A DNA stretch of 64,000 nt, from positions 1-64,000 of the forward strand of contig CAKPDR010000005.1 in assembly GCA_934149075.1 (NCBI GenBank), read 5' to 3'. The stretch is from an uncultured Clostridia bacterium. GTDB lineage: Bacteria; Bacillota; Clostridia; TANB77; CAG-508. Both the position numbers and the translations under genes were made by a program. Every line of letters begins with the position of its first letter. Position 1 is the stretch's first letter. Under the pieces are notes generated by a model. It did no database searches. It was not told the origin of the DNA and saw only the letters and a program-made list of their open reading frames with translations. Shown here piece after piece: positions 17,289 through 25,211 of the stretch.

Positions 17289-17864
17289 CTATTTTAAATA
17301 ATCTAATGGATTTACATATTCATTATTTATTCTAAATCCTATATGTAAATGACACCCTGTTGTTGCACCATTTGTTGGCTTTCCTGTTGCATCTTTATAT
17401 TTATTTCCTGCAACGCCATATACATATTTAGGTCCAACATTTCCTATTACTTGTCCTTGTTCTATTTTATCTCCCATAGATACAATATAATTTGGTGAAA
17501 CATGACAATATGATATTTTTAATCCATTTTCTGTAGTTATCGTTATTGTATACCCTCCACCACCCAAAAAGCCTGTAAATGTTATTTCACCATTACATGT
17601 TGCTATTAACGTTGTTCCTTCAGGTGCAGGAATGTCCACTCCTTTATGATATGTTGAAGCACCAGATGTTGGTGCATTTCTTTTTCCGAATGGAGATGAT
17701 ATTGCTGTATATCCTGGAATTGGCCATGCAAAGTTTAAATCTCCATAAAAAATCAATTCACTTTTATTAGTTTCCTGTAAGTTACTATTTGCTGACATTG
17801 TTGGAATAAATAAAATACATATTATCATTGAAAAAATAATTATTCTAGTTATTAATTTGTTTAT
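17289..17864 (-). CDS. M23 family (LytM-type) peptidoglycan endopeptidase, probable ATA start
   Basis: Secreted zinc endopeptidase of the M23 family, expected to cut peptidoglycan cross-bridges. The metal site is His73 and Asp77 (YHKGVDI) with HLH at 172-174 (TGCHLHIGF); CHVSPNY also fits the fold. No SH3 or LysM domain is present; only the catalytic domain follows the leader. The first ATG (17828) leaves a truncated signal peptide and lacks a ribosome site. Extending in frame to an ATA codon at 17864 puts AAGGAG eight bases upstream and gives a complete signal peptide (NKLITRIIIFSM then a hydrophobic core ending PTMSANS). I therefore annotate 191 residues from ATA, with the ATG start as the alternative. 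Confidence 0.82.
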   Translation of the reverse strand: MNKLITRIIIFSMIICILFIPTMSANSNLQETNKSELIFYGDLNFAWPIPGYTAISSPFGKRNAPTSGASTYHKGVDIPAPEGTTLIATCNGEITFTGFLGGGGYTITITTENGLKISYCHVSPNYIVSMGDKIEQGQVIGNVGPKYVYGVAGNKYKDATGKPTNGATTGCHLHIGFRINNEYVNPLDYLK

Positions 17865-17904
17865 ATAAATCTCTCCTTTCTAGCTTACATACCTATTAAT
17901 AGCC

Positions 17905-17941
17905 AAAAAAGAAGCTCAGCTTTAAAACTAAACTTCTTTTT
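17905..17941 (-). terminator. Distal terminator of tRNA-Trp
   Basis: Hairpin with arms AAGAAG plus G-T pairs around a TTTTAAAG loop, T-run on the minus strand (TTCTTTTTT). It lies after the nearer terminator at 17951. Confidence 0.6.
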
Positions 17942-17950
17942 CTTACGAAA

Positions 17951-17976
17951 AATAGGTTTTAATTAAAAAACCTATT
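17951..17976 (-). terminator. Terminator of tRNA-Trp
   Basis: Stem AATAGGTTTT/AAAACCTATT with a short AT loop, directly downstream of the tRNA on the minus strand and followed by TTTTCG. Confidence 0.7.
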
Positions 17977-17995
17977 GCCCCCTAAATAATAAAAA

Positions 17996-18070
17996 TGGCA
18001 GGGGTAGTAGGATTCGAACCCACACAGGCGGTTTTGGAGACCGATGTGCTACCATTGACACTATACCCCT
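17996..18070 (-). tRNA. tRNA-Trp (anticodon CCA)
   Basis: A 75-nt cloverleaf with encoded CCA. Acceptor AGGGGTA/TACCCCT with discriminator G; anticodon arm CGGTCTCCAAAACCG with anticodon CCA; T loop TTCGAAT. Promoter upstream, two terminators downstream. Confidence 0.97.
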
Positions 18071-18083
18071 ATGTCACTTTCTA

Positions 18084-18112
18084 ATATTAACACATTAAAT
18101 TACTTTTGACAA
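18084..18112 (-). promoter_or_regulatory. Promoter of tRNA-Trp
   Basis: -35 TTGTCA (18107-18112), 17-bp spacer, -10 TAATAT (18084-18089), minus strand. Confidence 0.65.
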
Positions 18113-18130
18113 TAGTTTTTTAAAATTTTT

Positions 18131-18163
18131 TGGTAAAAATTTTTGGTAAAAATTTTTAATTTG
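18131..18163. repeat. Short tandem GGTAAAAATTTTT repeat
   Basis: Two direct copies of GGTAAAAATTTTT between the divergent tRNA-Trp and Rpn-type promoters. The unit equals half of the 16-nt palindrome inside the element at 10477, which may or may not be coincidental in such AT-rich DNA. Confidence 0.5.
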
Positions 18164-18166
18164 CTC

Positions 18167-18195
18167 TTGTCAAATAGAGTATAATATGTTATATT
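18167..18195 (+). promoter_or_regulatory. Possible promoter and long leader of the Rpn-type gene
   Basis: -35 TTGTCA (18167-18172), 17-bp spacer, -10 TATATT (18190-18195). About 200 bases of AT-rich leader follow before the Rpn-type start at 18400; I see no gene or known riboswitch in it. Confidence 0.5.
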
Positions 18196-18399
18196 CTATA
18201 TGTACAATGTTTTATGTACAATTACAGCTTAGTTTTACAGTAATTTTTAATTTTTTTCAAACTTTTTGAAAATCATAAAAAATCAATAGTAACAAATTTA
18301 TAAAGAATGGAAGTGATGTGGAGTCATAGGCTTTTTAACATATGATAAATGGCAATATTGTCAAAAAGGAAAAAATAATATATAATGGAGGTACAGAAT

Positions 18400-19327
18400 A
18401 TGATTATTACACCACAATTGAGTAATCAATTAAAATTAAAAAGTGATATTGTATTTAAAGCATTTTTTAGTAGAAAAGAAAATGAGGGATTTTTAAAAAA
18501 TTTTCTTGAGGCAGTTTTAGGAGAAAAGCTAGAAATAAAGAGAGTTTTGCATGATGTAAGGTTAGAACAATTGGCTAAAGAACAAAAATATGGAGTTTTG
18601 GACTTAGGAGTGGAACTCGCAAATGGCAAGTTTATCAATGTTGAAATCCAATTAAGAAATTTTAATAATATCGAGGAAAGAACAACATTTTATGCTAGCA
18701 AAAAAATAACAGAACAACTTGGTAGTGGAACCAATTATGAAAATCTAAAACCTGTTATTATAATTGCAATTTTAGACTATACATTTATAAATTTACCTGA
18801 TTATTTTACAGAAACAGTTAGAGTTTCTACAACTAATAAAGACTACGAAATTAATAATAATGTTAAGTATTATTACATAGAATTGAATAAATTTAGGAAG
18901 CAAAATCCAGATATGAGTAAACCACTAAATCAATGGCTTGCTTTTCTGGATATGGAAAGGGGGGATCTTCTAGATATGGCAAAAAAGAATAATAAAAATA
19001 TAAAAAAAGCAATTGAAAATTATGAAGTTTTGACTGGTGATGAAGAAGTAAAACGATTAGCTGAAATAAAATTAATGTCAGATCTTGAAGAACATTCTGC
19101 TTTAGCAAGTGCTAGAGCAAATGGAGAAGAGTGTGGTCTTAAAGAAGGACATAAACTTGGGCTTCAAAAGGGCAAAGAGCTCGGACTTCAAAAAGGCAAG
19201 GAGCTTGGAGAAATACGGAAAAGCAAAAGAAATAGCAAAGAAACTTTTAAAAAGAAATTTTCCTTTAAAAGATATAAGTGAAATTTCAGGATTAAGTATT
19301 GATGAAATAAAAGAAATAAAAAAATAG
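18400..19327 (+). pseudogene. Rpn/PD-(D/E)XK (PDDEXK_2) nuclease family gene, +1 frameshift near C-terminus
   Basis: Member of the Rpn / TIGR01784-type nuclease family. The N-terminal catalytic domain shows DIVFKAFFSR and the PD-(D/E)XK-like core LDLGVELANGKFINVEIQ. The helical middle (PDYFTETVRV) is followed by two exact LGLQKGKE octapeptide repeats (24-nt DNA repeats at about 19157-19205). The first frame then stops at 19281 with a nonsense tail, while the family's normal end (KYGKAKEIAKKLLK, then DISEISGLSIDEIKEIKK) is in the +1 frame and ends at 19327. Total 928 bases is 309 codons plus one. Start at 18400, because GGAGGT (18387) overlaps the earlier ATG. Function in this organism, recombination or anti-phage toxin, is not decided. 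Confidence 0.85.
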
Positions 19328-19354
19328 CCAACAATAACTGCTCAAAAAAAATTT

Positions 19355-19389
19355 GAAATAGATACTATGTTTTTCATAGTATCTATTTC
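19355..19389. terminator. Bidirectional terminator between the Rpn-type gene and trmB
   Basis: A perfect 15-bp stem (19355-19369 with 19375-19389) with a TTTTT loop; T-rich on both flanks. It serves the convergent genes and overlaps the last codons of trmB. Confidence 0.88.
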
Positions 19390-20050
19390 AATTTCTTTTT
19401 GCAATTAATGCTTTTATTTTTATTCCTTGTTCAGAAAACATCTTCTCATGCTCAGTTTCTATATTATTTTCCCAAATCGGTTCTGCATGTAAATCATATG
19501 TTTTTTTCAAAATAGTAAAATCAGACTCTGCAAAATATCCTAAGCTTGCATTAAACAAACTGTCGTCATCTGTTTTAAAATAAACCTCTCCATCTTGTGC
19601 CAAAAAAGTTTTATATTTTTCTAATTGTCTTGTATGTGTTAATCTCTTTTTTCTGTGCTTCCCCTTTGGCCATGGATTACAAAAATTTATGTATATTCTT
19701 TTAATGTTGTCTTCTTCTCCTAATATTAAAGTCACTCTTTCAATATCAAATCTTGTTAATAATACATTATCTATTTCTTTATTTTGTTCTTTATATATTT
19801 GTTCAACATTTCTTTTAGCAAGGCCCAACATCGCATCAACCAAGTCTATTGCTATATAATTTATATTTGAATTTTGGACTGCCAATTGTGATATAAATTG
19901 TCCTTTACCACATCCTAGTTCCAAATGTATTGGATTTTCCTGATTTTTAAATTCTTGTATCCATTTATTCCTTAATTCTTCTGGATTATCTCTATAAAAG
20001 TTACTTGCCTCTAATTCAGGTCTCGCCCAAGGCTTAAATCTTATTCTCAT
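19388..20050 (-). CDS. trmB: tRNA (guanine-N7-)-methyltransferase TrmB
   Basis: SAM-dependent enzyme that makes 7-methylguanosine at position 46 of tRNA. 220 residues, typical. The SAM-binding loop is LELGCGKGQF, then AIDLVDAML; the family signature FCNPWPKGKHRKKRLTH and the end FKTDDDSLF are present. It begins 17 bases inside the upstream DUF5662-like gene, so the two are translationally coupled. Confidence 0.96.
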   Translation of the reverse strand: MRIRFKPWARPELEASNFYRDNPEELRNKWIQEFKNQENPIHLELGCGKGQFISQLAVQNSNINYIAIDLVDAMLGLAKRNVEQIYKEQNKEIDNVLLTRFDIERVTLILGEEDNIKRIYINFCNPWPKGKHRKKRLTHTRQLEKYKTFLAQDGEVYFKTDDDSLFNASLGYFAESDFTILKKTYDLHAEPIWENNIETEHEKMFSEQGIKIKALIAKRN

Positions 20051-20603
20051 CTAAATTCTCCATTCTAATACAATATTTTTCATATAATTCTTTAATATTT
20101 TTCTTTGTCAATGTCTTATCTATTCCATTTTCACTTATCTCTGTCAAAACAGCAATCATAAAATTATTTACTTGTGGATGTATTAAATTTTTTCTTTCTT
20201 TACTTGTATAATAATCTAATTGAGTATGATTAGTCCAATTCTTTCCATTATACACTATTCCTGCTGCAAGTTCATCACACACCATTTCTGCCGCATATTT
20301 ATATGGCATTATTATCGCTTTTTCTGGTAATGACAAGTCAATCCAATATTGATGGTGATGCTTATTTCTTCCCTTATGATGTAGCCATGCTTCTGAATAT
20401 CCTTTATCAGCTTTGCATACCATAATTGGACTTCTATGTCCATCATAATATTTTACACTTTCCCAAAATTCTGTTGGTGAAAATTTAGACCAATCATGTA
20501 AAAATCCTCTCCATGGTATTCCTATTTTACAACATAATTTGAATACAATCCATTTATGTTTTGTCACAAGTTTTATGTGTTTGAATATATTTTTTATTTT
20601 CAT
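20034..20603 (-). CDS. DUF5662-like protein, probable metal-binding
   Basis: 189 residues, soluble despite a basic hydrophobic N-terminus. It resembles DUF5662 proteins, whose role is not known to me. Conserved-looking metal-type residues are FLHDWSKFSPTEF (residues about 34-46) and the His cluster LHHKGRNKHHHQYW (about 74-87), reminiscent of HD-type phosphohydrolases, though I cannot prove that fold. AAGGATG is the ribosome site. It overlaps trmB downstream and stands first in that pair. Confidence 0.78.
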   Translation of the reverse strand: MKIKNIFKHIKLVTKHKWIVFKLCCKIGIPWRGFLHDWSKFSPTEFWESVKYYDGHRSPIMVCKADKGYSEAWLHHKGRNKHHHQYWIDLSLPEKAIIMPYKYAAEMVCDELAAGIVYNGKNWTNHTQLDYYTSKERKNLIHPQVNNFMIAVLTEISENGIDKTLTKKNIKELYEKYCIRMENLDENKI

Positions 20604-20701
20604 AATTTATTTCATCCTTTCTCAAGGTAAAAACCGTCCTAAATAATATATCACAAAATTCATAAAATTGCTATCATTCGACATTATTTTTTATATTAAA
20701 C

Positions 20702-20740
20702 AAAAAGAAACAATTCCCTTTTTATAAAAAGAACTGTTCC
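20702..20740 (-). terminator. Terminator of spoIVB
   Basis: Stem GGAACAGTTC/GAATTGTTTC with two G-T pairs (20707-20716 with 20731-20740) followed on the minus strand by CTTTTTG. Confidence 0.75.
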
Positions 20741-20744
20741 CTTT

Positions 20745-21800
20745 TTATTCAAGTTCACTTAACATTTTATCTGCAAAAACAGCATAGCCTATACTTGGAT
20801 CTCTGACAAAAACATGTGTAACAGCTCCACAGAACTTCCCATTTTGTATAATTGGTGAACCACTCATGCCTTGAATTATTCCACCTGTTTTATTTAATAA
20901 TTCCTCATCTGTAACTTTGATTACCATACTTTTGTTATCATAATTATTGTTCAAATATGTTTTTTGTATTTCAATTGTGTACTCTTTAAATTGTCCATCT
21001 ATATTGGATAATATAACAGCTTCGCCTAAGTTAATCTCTTGTCTTTCTGCAACATACATTTTTTTAGAATAATCTATATTTATATTTGTAGGATTTTTTA
21101 TTACTCCATATATTCCATACTTAGTATTTTTATAAATATTTCCTATAGAACTATTTTGTCTTATACTACCTTGAATTTTTCCAGGTTGTTGTTCTACCCC
21201 TTTTACAACTGATATTATACTGACATTATCTATTTCTCCTGACGAAGTTTGTAATATATCACCTGTGTCTATATCTGTTATTGCATGACCTAATGCAGCA
21301 AAGCTTTGTGTCTCCTCATTGTAAAATGTAACAGTTCCAACTCCTGCCGCACTATCTCTAACCCATAATCCTATTTTGTACATTCCTACTTTGTCCTTAA
21401 CAGGTGTAATATCACATATTCTTTCTACATTATCTCTGATATATGTTATTTTCACCGTTTCTCCATTATACATATTTATAGTATCAATTAACTCTTGTGT
21501 ACTATTTATTATATTATCATTAATTGATATTATCGAATCACCTTCTCTAATCTCTGTGTTTTCATACGGTTTATATGTTTTTCCATCTATGCTCTCTATT
21601 CCGGATGTTCCTACAACGAGTACACCACTTGTATATAGTTTGATTCCTACAACTTCTCCTATTGGTATTACTTGTATATTAGAAATTCGTACTTCTTCAC
21701 CTTTTACAGCTACTGTTACAGGTATATAATTTCTAGATAATACAAAAACATATAAAAAAATTAATACAAATATAAAAAATATTTTCTTGAGTGTTTTCAT
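20745..21800 (-). CDS. spoIVB: SpoIVB serine peptidase (S55), sporulation signal
   Basis: The forespore-made protease that triggers pro-sigma-K activation by cutting SpoIVFA. 351 residues. An N-terminal membrane anchor/signal (residues 5-21) is followed by a PDZ domain (about 45-130, with REGDSIISIND), then the S55 domain starting GLWVRDSAAGVGTVTF. The catalytic His is probably His172 (ALGHAITDIDTGD) and the Ser lies in GMSGSPI near residue 318. Transcription would normally need a forespore sigma factor; I did not find a clear site. Its presence supports a spore-forming host. Confidence 0.95.
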   Translation of the reverse strand: MKTLKKIFFIFVLIFLYVFVLSRNYIPVTVAVKGEEVRISNIQVIPIGEVVGIKLYTSGVLVVGTSGIESIDGKTYKPYENTEIREGDSIISINDNIINSTQELIDTINMYNGETVKITYIRDNVERICDITPVKDKVGMYKIGLWVRDSAAGVGTVTFYNEETQSFAALGHAITDIDTGDILQTSSGEIDNVSIISVVKGVEQQPGKIQGSIRQNSSIGNIYKNTKYGIYGVIKNPTNINIDYSKKMYVAERQEINLGEAVILSNIDGQFKEYTIEIQKTYLNNNYDNKSMVIKVTDEELLNKTGGIIQGMSGSPIIQNGKFCGAVTHVFVRDPSIGYAVFADKMLSELE

Positions 21801-21851
21801 AAATCTTCACTCCTTCATTTTTTATTATTTGTATTAATTTTTCTTTTTATA

Positions 21852-23615
21852 CTAATTAATTTTTTCAACTACAGCACCATCTTCATTTTGAAATAATATT
21901 TTCACATTATTATTTTCTCTAGCTTCTATTAGTATTTGTTCACAATCATTTTTAAACATTATACAATATTTTTTTTCACTATCTAAAAATTGCTGAATAC
22001 TTGTTGGCTTTTCTCCATATATTGAATCAACATAAATATATGGATTCTTAGTAATAACATACATCCATTTGGTTCTTCCTATAATTGATGCTACATATAA
22101 ATATGTATTATCATCCATATGATTAATATTTTCATTATAATATTTTAAAATTTCAAGCTCTTTATTACTGATAAGTTTATAATCCTCTCTTACCTCTTCA
22201 AAATTTTTTTGATAAACATCAAAAAATAATATATTTTTGCTATACATTATAGCAATTATAACTCCTATACAATATATTCCAATTCCTATGTTAGTCCATA
22301 TTTTATTTTTTTCTCTCAATATCTCTATATAACTAAATGCTATATATATTAAAAGAATCCAAAGGAAATAATATGTTTTATAGTAATAATATTCCGATAC
22401 TTTTCCAAATTTCATACCTATAAATAATATTATTAAAAATATTATAGAATTTATTAATAATTTAATTGAAAAACTTTCTTTTTTATTTTTAAAACAATGT
22501 ATAATATAAAATATAGCTAAAATTATAAATATAAGTATATTTAAAATGAAATTTTGATATATATCACCTGGTGTACTTATAGCAGAAAGCGTATTACTTT
22601 GTGAACTTAGTCCGAATTTTGCTATTTGAAATATAACAAAATACATTATTCCAAATAATCCTGGCAATATTAGTGTCATCATAATAATTAATAAATTATT
22701 AATTTTAAACAAGCTTTCTTTACGTTTCCTTATTTCCATTATAATTTGGATAAATATAGAAACAAATACAACTGGTACAAAATAATAATATGAAAACATT
22801 AATCCAAAATTTGATAAAGATATTAGAATATTCCTATATCTTTGTTCTATATCTTGTTTCATAATAAATAAAATACCTATTATTATATTTAATCCAACTT
22901 GCAAATACGAAAAACCTGATAATAAAGAATTTAAAGGATATGCTAACATATATATTAATGAAAATATTAGTGGTATAACTTTCCATCTTTCTTTCATATT
23001 ATTTAGTACCGCATACATTAGTAAACCAGATAAATACCACATCACCGTATCAAACACTATAAATAATTTACAAAAATATGTTTCTTCCATTATTGGCGAA
23101 AATATTTTAAATACAATACCTGTATTTATATATGCTCCAGGCATTAACGATTTTTCATTAAATATTTCAATAATATCTGAATTATCCTCGAACAATAATT
23201 CTGAATAATTGTAAAATTCATCTGCAACTCTGTAATGTGTAGCAGCATCTGTTATGGAATTTTTAATATTTATAGGAATTCCATACTGCATTATAGCCAC
23301 AATAATAGCTACAATCAGCATAATTCCAACTGCAATTATATCAGCTTTAAATATATTATATTTTTGTATTTTACCATCTTCTTTTATTTTTATCCCCAAT
23401 AAGAAAATAACAACACTATTCACTATAGATAAAGTTATTAAAGTTGATTTTATCTTTAAAAAAGATAAAATTACACATACACAAATATTATAACTTATAA
23501 GTAAACCAATTGATATTATTAACCACGAAATAAAATTTAATTTTTCTTCCTTTTTATATATTAGCATGTGTAAAGAAATTACTAATACTATAGTTAGTAC
23601 ATATATTATACTCAT
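21852..23615 (-). CDS. Large multispanning membrane protein, glycosyltransferase-C-like
   Basis: About 587 residues with roughly twelve to thirteen hydrophobic helices and a C-terminal soluble domain of some 110 residues. The arrangement, plus the extracytoplasmic loop after the third or fourth helix (NSITDAATHYRVADEFYNYSEL), recalls GT-C membrane glycosyltransferases or oligosaccharide-modifying enzymes, but no catalytic Asp-Glu/Asp-Asp signature is conclusive. Start placed at ATG 23615 (MSIIYVL), six bases after GGGAGG; the ATG at 23627 overlaps that ribosome site. It is separated from spoIVB by 51 bases. Exact function unknown. Confidence 0.75.
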   Translation of the reverse strand: MSIIYVLTIVLVISLHMLIYKKEEKLNFISWLIISIGLLISYNICVCVILSFLKIKSTLITLSIVNSVVIFLLGIKIKEDGKIQKYNIFKADIIAVGIMLIVAIIVAIMQYGIPINIKNSITDAATHYRVADEFYNYSELLFEDNSDIIEIFNEKSLMPGAYINTGIVFKIFSPIMEETYFCKLFIVFDTVMWYLSGLLMYAVLNNMKERWKVIPLIFSLIYMLAYPLNSLLSGFSYLQVGLNIIIGILFIMKQDIEQRYRNILISLSNFGLMFSYYYFVPVVFVSIFIQIIMEIRKRKESLFKINNLLIIMMTLILPGLFGIMYFVIFQIAKFGLSSQSNTLSAISTPGDIYQNFILNILIFIILAIFYIIHCFKNKKESFSIKLLINSIIFLIILFIGMKFGKVSEYYYYKTYYFLWILLIYIAFSYIEILREKNKIWTNIGIGIYCIGVIIAIMYSKNILFFDVYQKNFEEVREDYKLISNKELEILKYYNENINHMDDNTYLYVASIIGRTKWMYVITKNPYIYVDSIYGEKPTSIQQFLDSEKKYCIMFKNDCEQILIEARENNNVKILFQNEDGAVVEKIN

Positions 23616-23634
23616 TATTCCTCCCATATTATTA

Positions 23635-23700
23635 GAACAAAGAAATCTATTCGCCCTTTGTTCTCGCCCAATTTAGGTTTTCAACTATAAGAAGAAAATC
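23635..23700 (+). repeat. 66-nt two-hairpin dispersed element, copy 1
   Basis: Hairpin 1: GAACAAAG/CTTTGTTC (8 bp) closing a 13-nt loop with ATTCGCC. Hairpin 2: GGTTTTC/GAAAATC around a loop containing AACTATAAG. It aligns without gaps to 62310-62375. Stem positions differ by compensating or wobble changes. It lies in the gap upstream of the membrane protein gene at 21852. Strand is arbitrary. Confidence 0.75.
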
Positions 23701-23731
23701 AAAAGAGCTAGCAATTGTATTTTTTATTACT

Positions 23732-23844
23732 AGGAAAGTCATATATAATTTTAAAGTTTAACAAGGTGTTTTAAATTTGTTTGAAACAAATTTAAAATAG
23801 CAAAGCGTCCGCAGTTAAACGGTAAAATTATATATCACTTTCCT
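23732..23844. repeat. 113-nt MITE-like or structured element with long terminal inverted repeats
   Basis: Outer arms of 22 bases (23732-23753, 23823-23844) pair with one mismatch and are flanked by TA on both sides when the arm is read from GGAAAG. Inside, GTTTAAC (23756-23762) pairs with GTTAAAC (23814-23820), and an inner 14-bp hairpin spans 23769-23797. Two unpaired, less AT-rich segments remain: AAGGTG, and TAGCAAAGCGTCCGCA. This is compatible with a small non-autonomous transposon or a folded RNA; nothing in it is coding. Confidence 0.7.
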
Positions 23845-23856
23845 ATTCTATTACAT

Positions 23857-23898
23857 AAAAAAATGATTAATTTTAATAATTTAAAAATAATCATTTTT
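23857..23898 (-). terminator. Terminator of the Tad-like operon
   Basis: Stem of 11-12 bp (AAAAATGATTA with TAATCATTTTT) directly at the stop codon of the last gene of the pilus-like operon, T-rich on the minus strand. Confidence 0.82.
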
Positions 23899-24448
23899 AT
23901 GTTGAACCATTTATATTTATTGTACCAGATGAGCTTGCAGCAATTATATGTAAATCGCCTGAAGTTGCACTAAAATAAAAACTTTTTAAAGATTGTGACA
24001 ATGTTTGGCTATTATTTTTTACTGTCGCCGAAATCAAGTCACCTTGTTTTAATATAAGTTGTCCATATCTATTGTTTGTTGTAATTTGTGATGATATACC
24101 AAGTTTATCTTCTATTTGACTTGTAAATAGAGAATAATATGTGTTATTTCCTATTTTTTTATTATCAACATCTGTAACAATTTTTGATGTTGTTTCATCT
24201 AATATTTTTACTTCTACATCTACATCATATGTATTTCCAGATGACTGCAAACTTGATATAAATCGTTGATAATTTTCAACAGTTATCTTGCCAGATTTAA
24301 CAACTTCATTAACAAATTCAGCTGTAGCTGTCTGAACCAATAATTGTGATATATCATCTGATCTATCAGCAATCAATATAGTTGGTGCAAAAAACATTAT
24401 AACAGCTGCTGAAATTATTGCAATTATTGATATTACTGTATCTTCCAT
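23897..24448 (-). CDS. Pilin-like or minor-pseudopilin-like membrane-anchored protein, last gene of Tad-like operon
   Basis: 183 residues: one N-terminal hydrophobic helix beginning almost at the first residue (MEDTVISIIAIISAAVIMFF), then ADRSDDISQLLVQTATAEFVNEVVKSG, which looks like the extended amphipathic helix of TadE/F- or pilin-type proteins, and a beta-rich Ser/Thr/Asn C-terminal domain (YFSATSGDLHIIAASSSGT). There is no GFxxxE-type prepilin cleavage site. The ribosome site AAGGAG is about 30 bases from the ATG with a 9-bp hairpin (GATATATTT/AAATATATC) between, an unusual spacing. It follows the other pilin-like genes. Function inferred from context. Confidence 0.72.
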   Translation of the reverse strand: MEDTVISIIAIISAAVIMFFAPTILIADRSDDISQLLVQTATAEFVNEVVKSGKITVENYQRFISSLQSSGNTYDVDVEVKILDETTSKIVTDVDNKKIGNNTYYSLFTSQIEDKLGISSQITTNNRYGQLILKQGDLISATVKNNSQTLSQSLKSFYFSATSGDLHIIAASSSGTININGST

Positions 24449-24498
24449 ATTGCTTATACTGATATATTTTTAAATATATCTTCGCTCCTTTCAAAATT

Positions 24499-25149
24499 TT
24501 ATAAATCTGTTCTTTCTTGATATGTTATTATTCTTTTCTTTATTTGAGTTGCAGTTGAACCTTCACTTTCATAATATTCTCCTAATTTCTCCTCAAATTT
24601 TTTATTTTTTATAAATTCTAAGAATCCGTAAGGATAGTTTTCATGAAACTGCTCTTTATATTTTTTTATCATATTTTGCATATCAAGATCTGAACCATGT
24701 TCATAACTAGCCTTATTATTTTGACCTACTGATAATATCATATCTAAGTGTTTTATGCATGTTTCTTTATCTGGATATACCTCTGCAGCAAGATTAACAT
24801 AATTAACTATTATATAGTTTCCGTCATCATCAACTTCTCTTTTACCATTTCCCGCTGTTTTATAGTATATTGGAATTGAATTTCCACTAGAATCTTTGAA
24901 ATATATTTCTATATTTTCATCATATGTTTTATACATTGCAGGTACTATAGTTTCAATTCCCACTGTTCTAGTTAATCCATTAGATGGTTTTATATTATCA
25001 TAGATTATTTTTGTATCCCTATCTCTCATATTTACTATTGCTGTTACAGATTCGTTAGCACTCGAAAAGCAAGAAATACTTATGGTTAACGCTAATACGA
25101 ACATAAGTGCTCCTGCTGCAATTTTTAGTGCATCCATTGCGTTTTCCAT
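24499..25149 (-). CDS. Pilin-like membrane-anchored protein (216 aa), Tad-like operon
   Basis: 216 residues starting with the shared type of N-terminus MENAMDALKIAAGALMFVL, a single hydrophobic helix to about residue 28, then an extracytoplasmic domain rich in Tyr, Asp and Lys (KTYDENIEIYFKDSSGNSIP; KEQFHENYPYGFLEFIKNKK). No cleavage motif for a type IV prepilin peptidase. AAGGAG is well placed before the ATG. Probably a surface or pseudopilus subunit made together with the genes on either side. Confidence 0.74.
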   Translation of the reverse strand: MENAMDALKIAAGALMFVLALTISISCFSSANESVTAIVNMRDRDTKIIYDNIKPSNGLTRTVGIETIVPAMYKTYDENIEIYFKDSSGNSIPIYYKTAGNGKREVDDDGNYIIVNYVNLAAEVYPDKETCIKHLDMILSVGQNNKASYEHGSDLDMQNMIKKYKEQFHENYPYGFLEFIKNKKFEEKLGEYYESEGSTATQIKKRIITYQERTDL

Positions 25150-25211
25150 AAGTATATCTCCTTTCTTATAATAAACAATAATTTATTACTTTTTTAATTA
25201 ATCTTCTACCT

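Noticed and set aside
18071..18399. Small gene or riboswitch in the leader of the Rpn-type gene
   Set aside because: Only AT-rich sequence with short, broken frames and no recognisable fold beyond the promoter pair and a short direct repeat.
19109..19327. A separate 72-residue gene on the plus strand
   Set aside because: Its first half is out-of-frame reading of the Rpn-type gene; only the last about 40 residues are real and belong to that gene after a frameshift.
23756..23820. c-di-GMP-I riboswitch suggested by the GCAAAGC string
   Set aside because: The second helix, the tetraloop/receptor and the rest of the core are missing, and there is no suitable downstream gene in the right direction.
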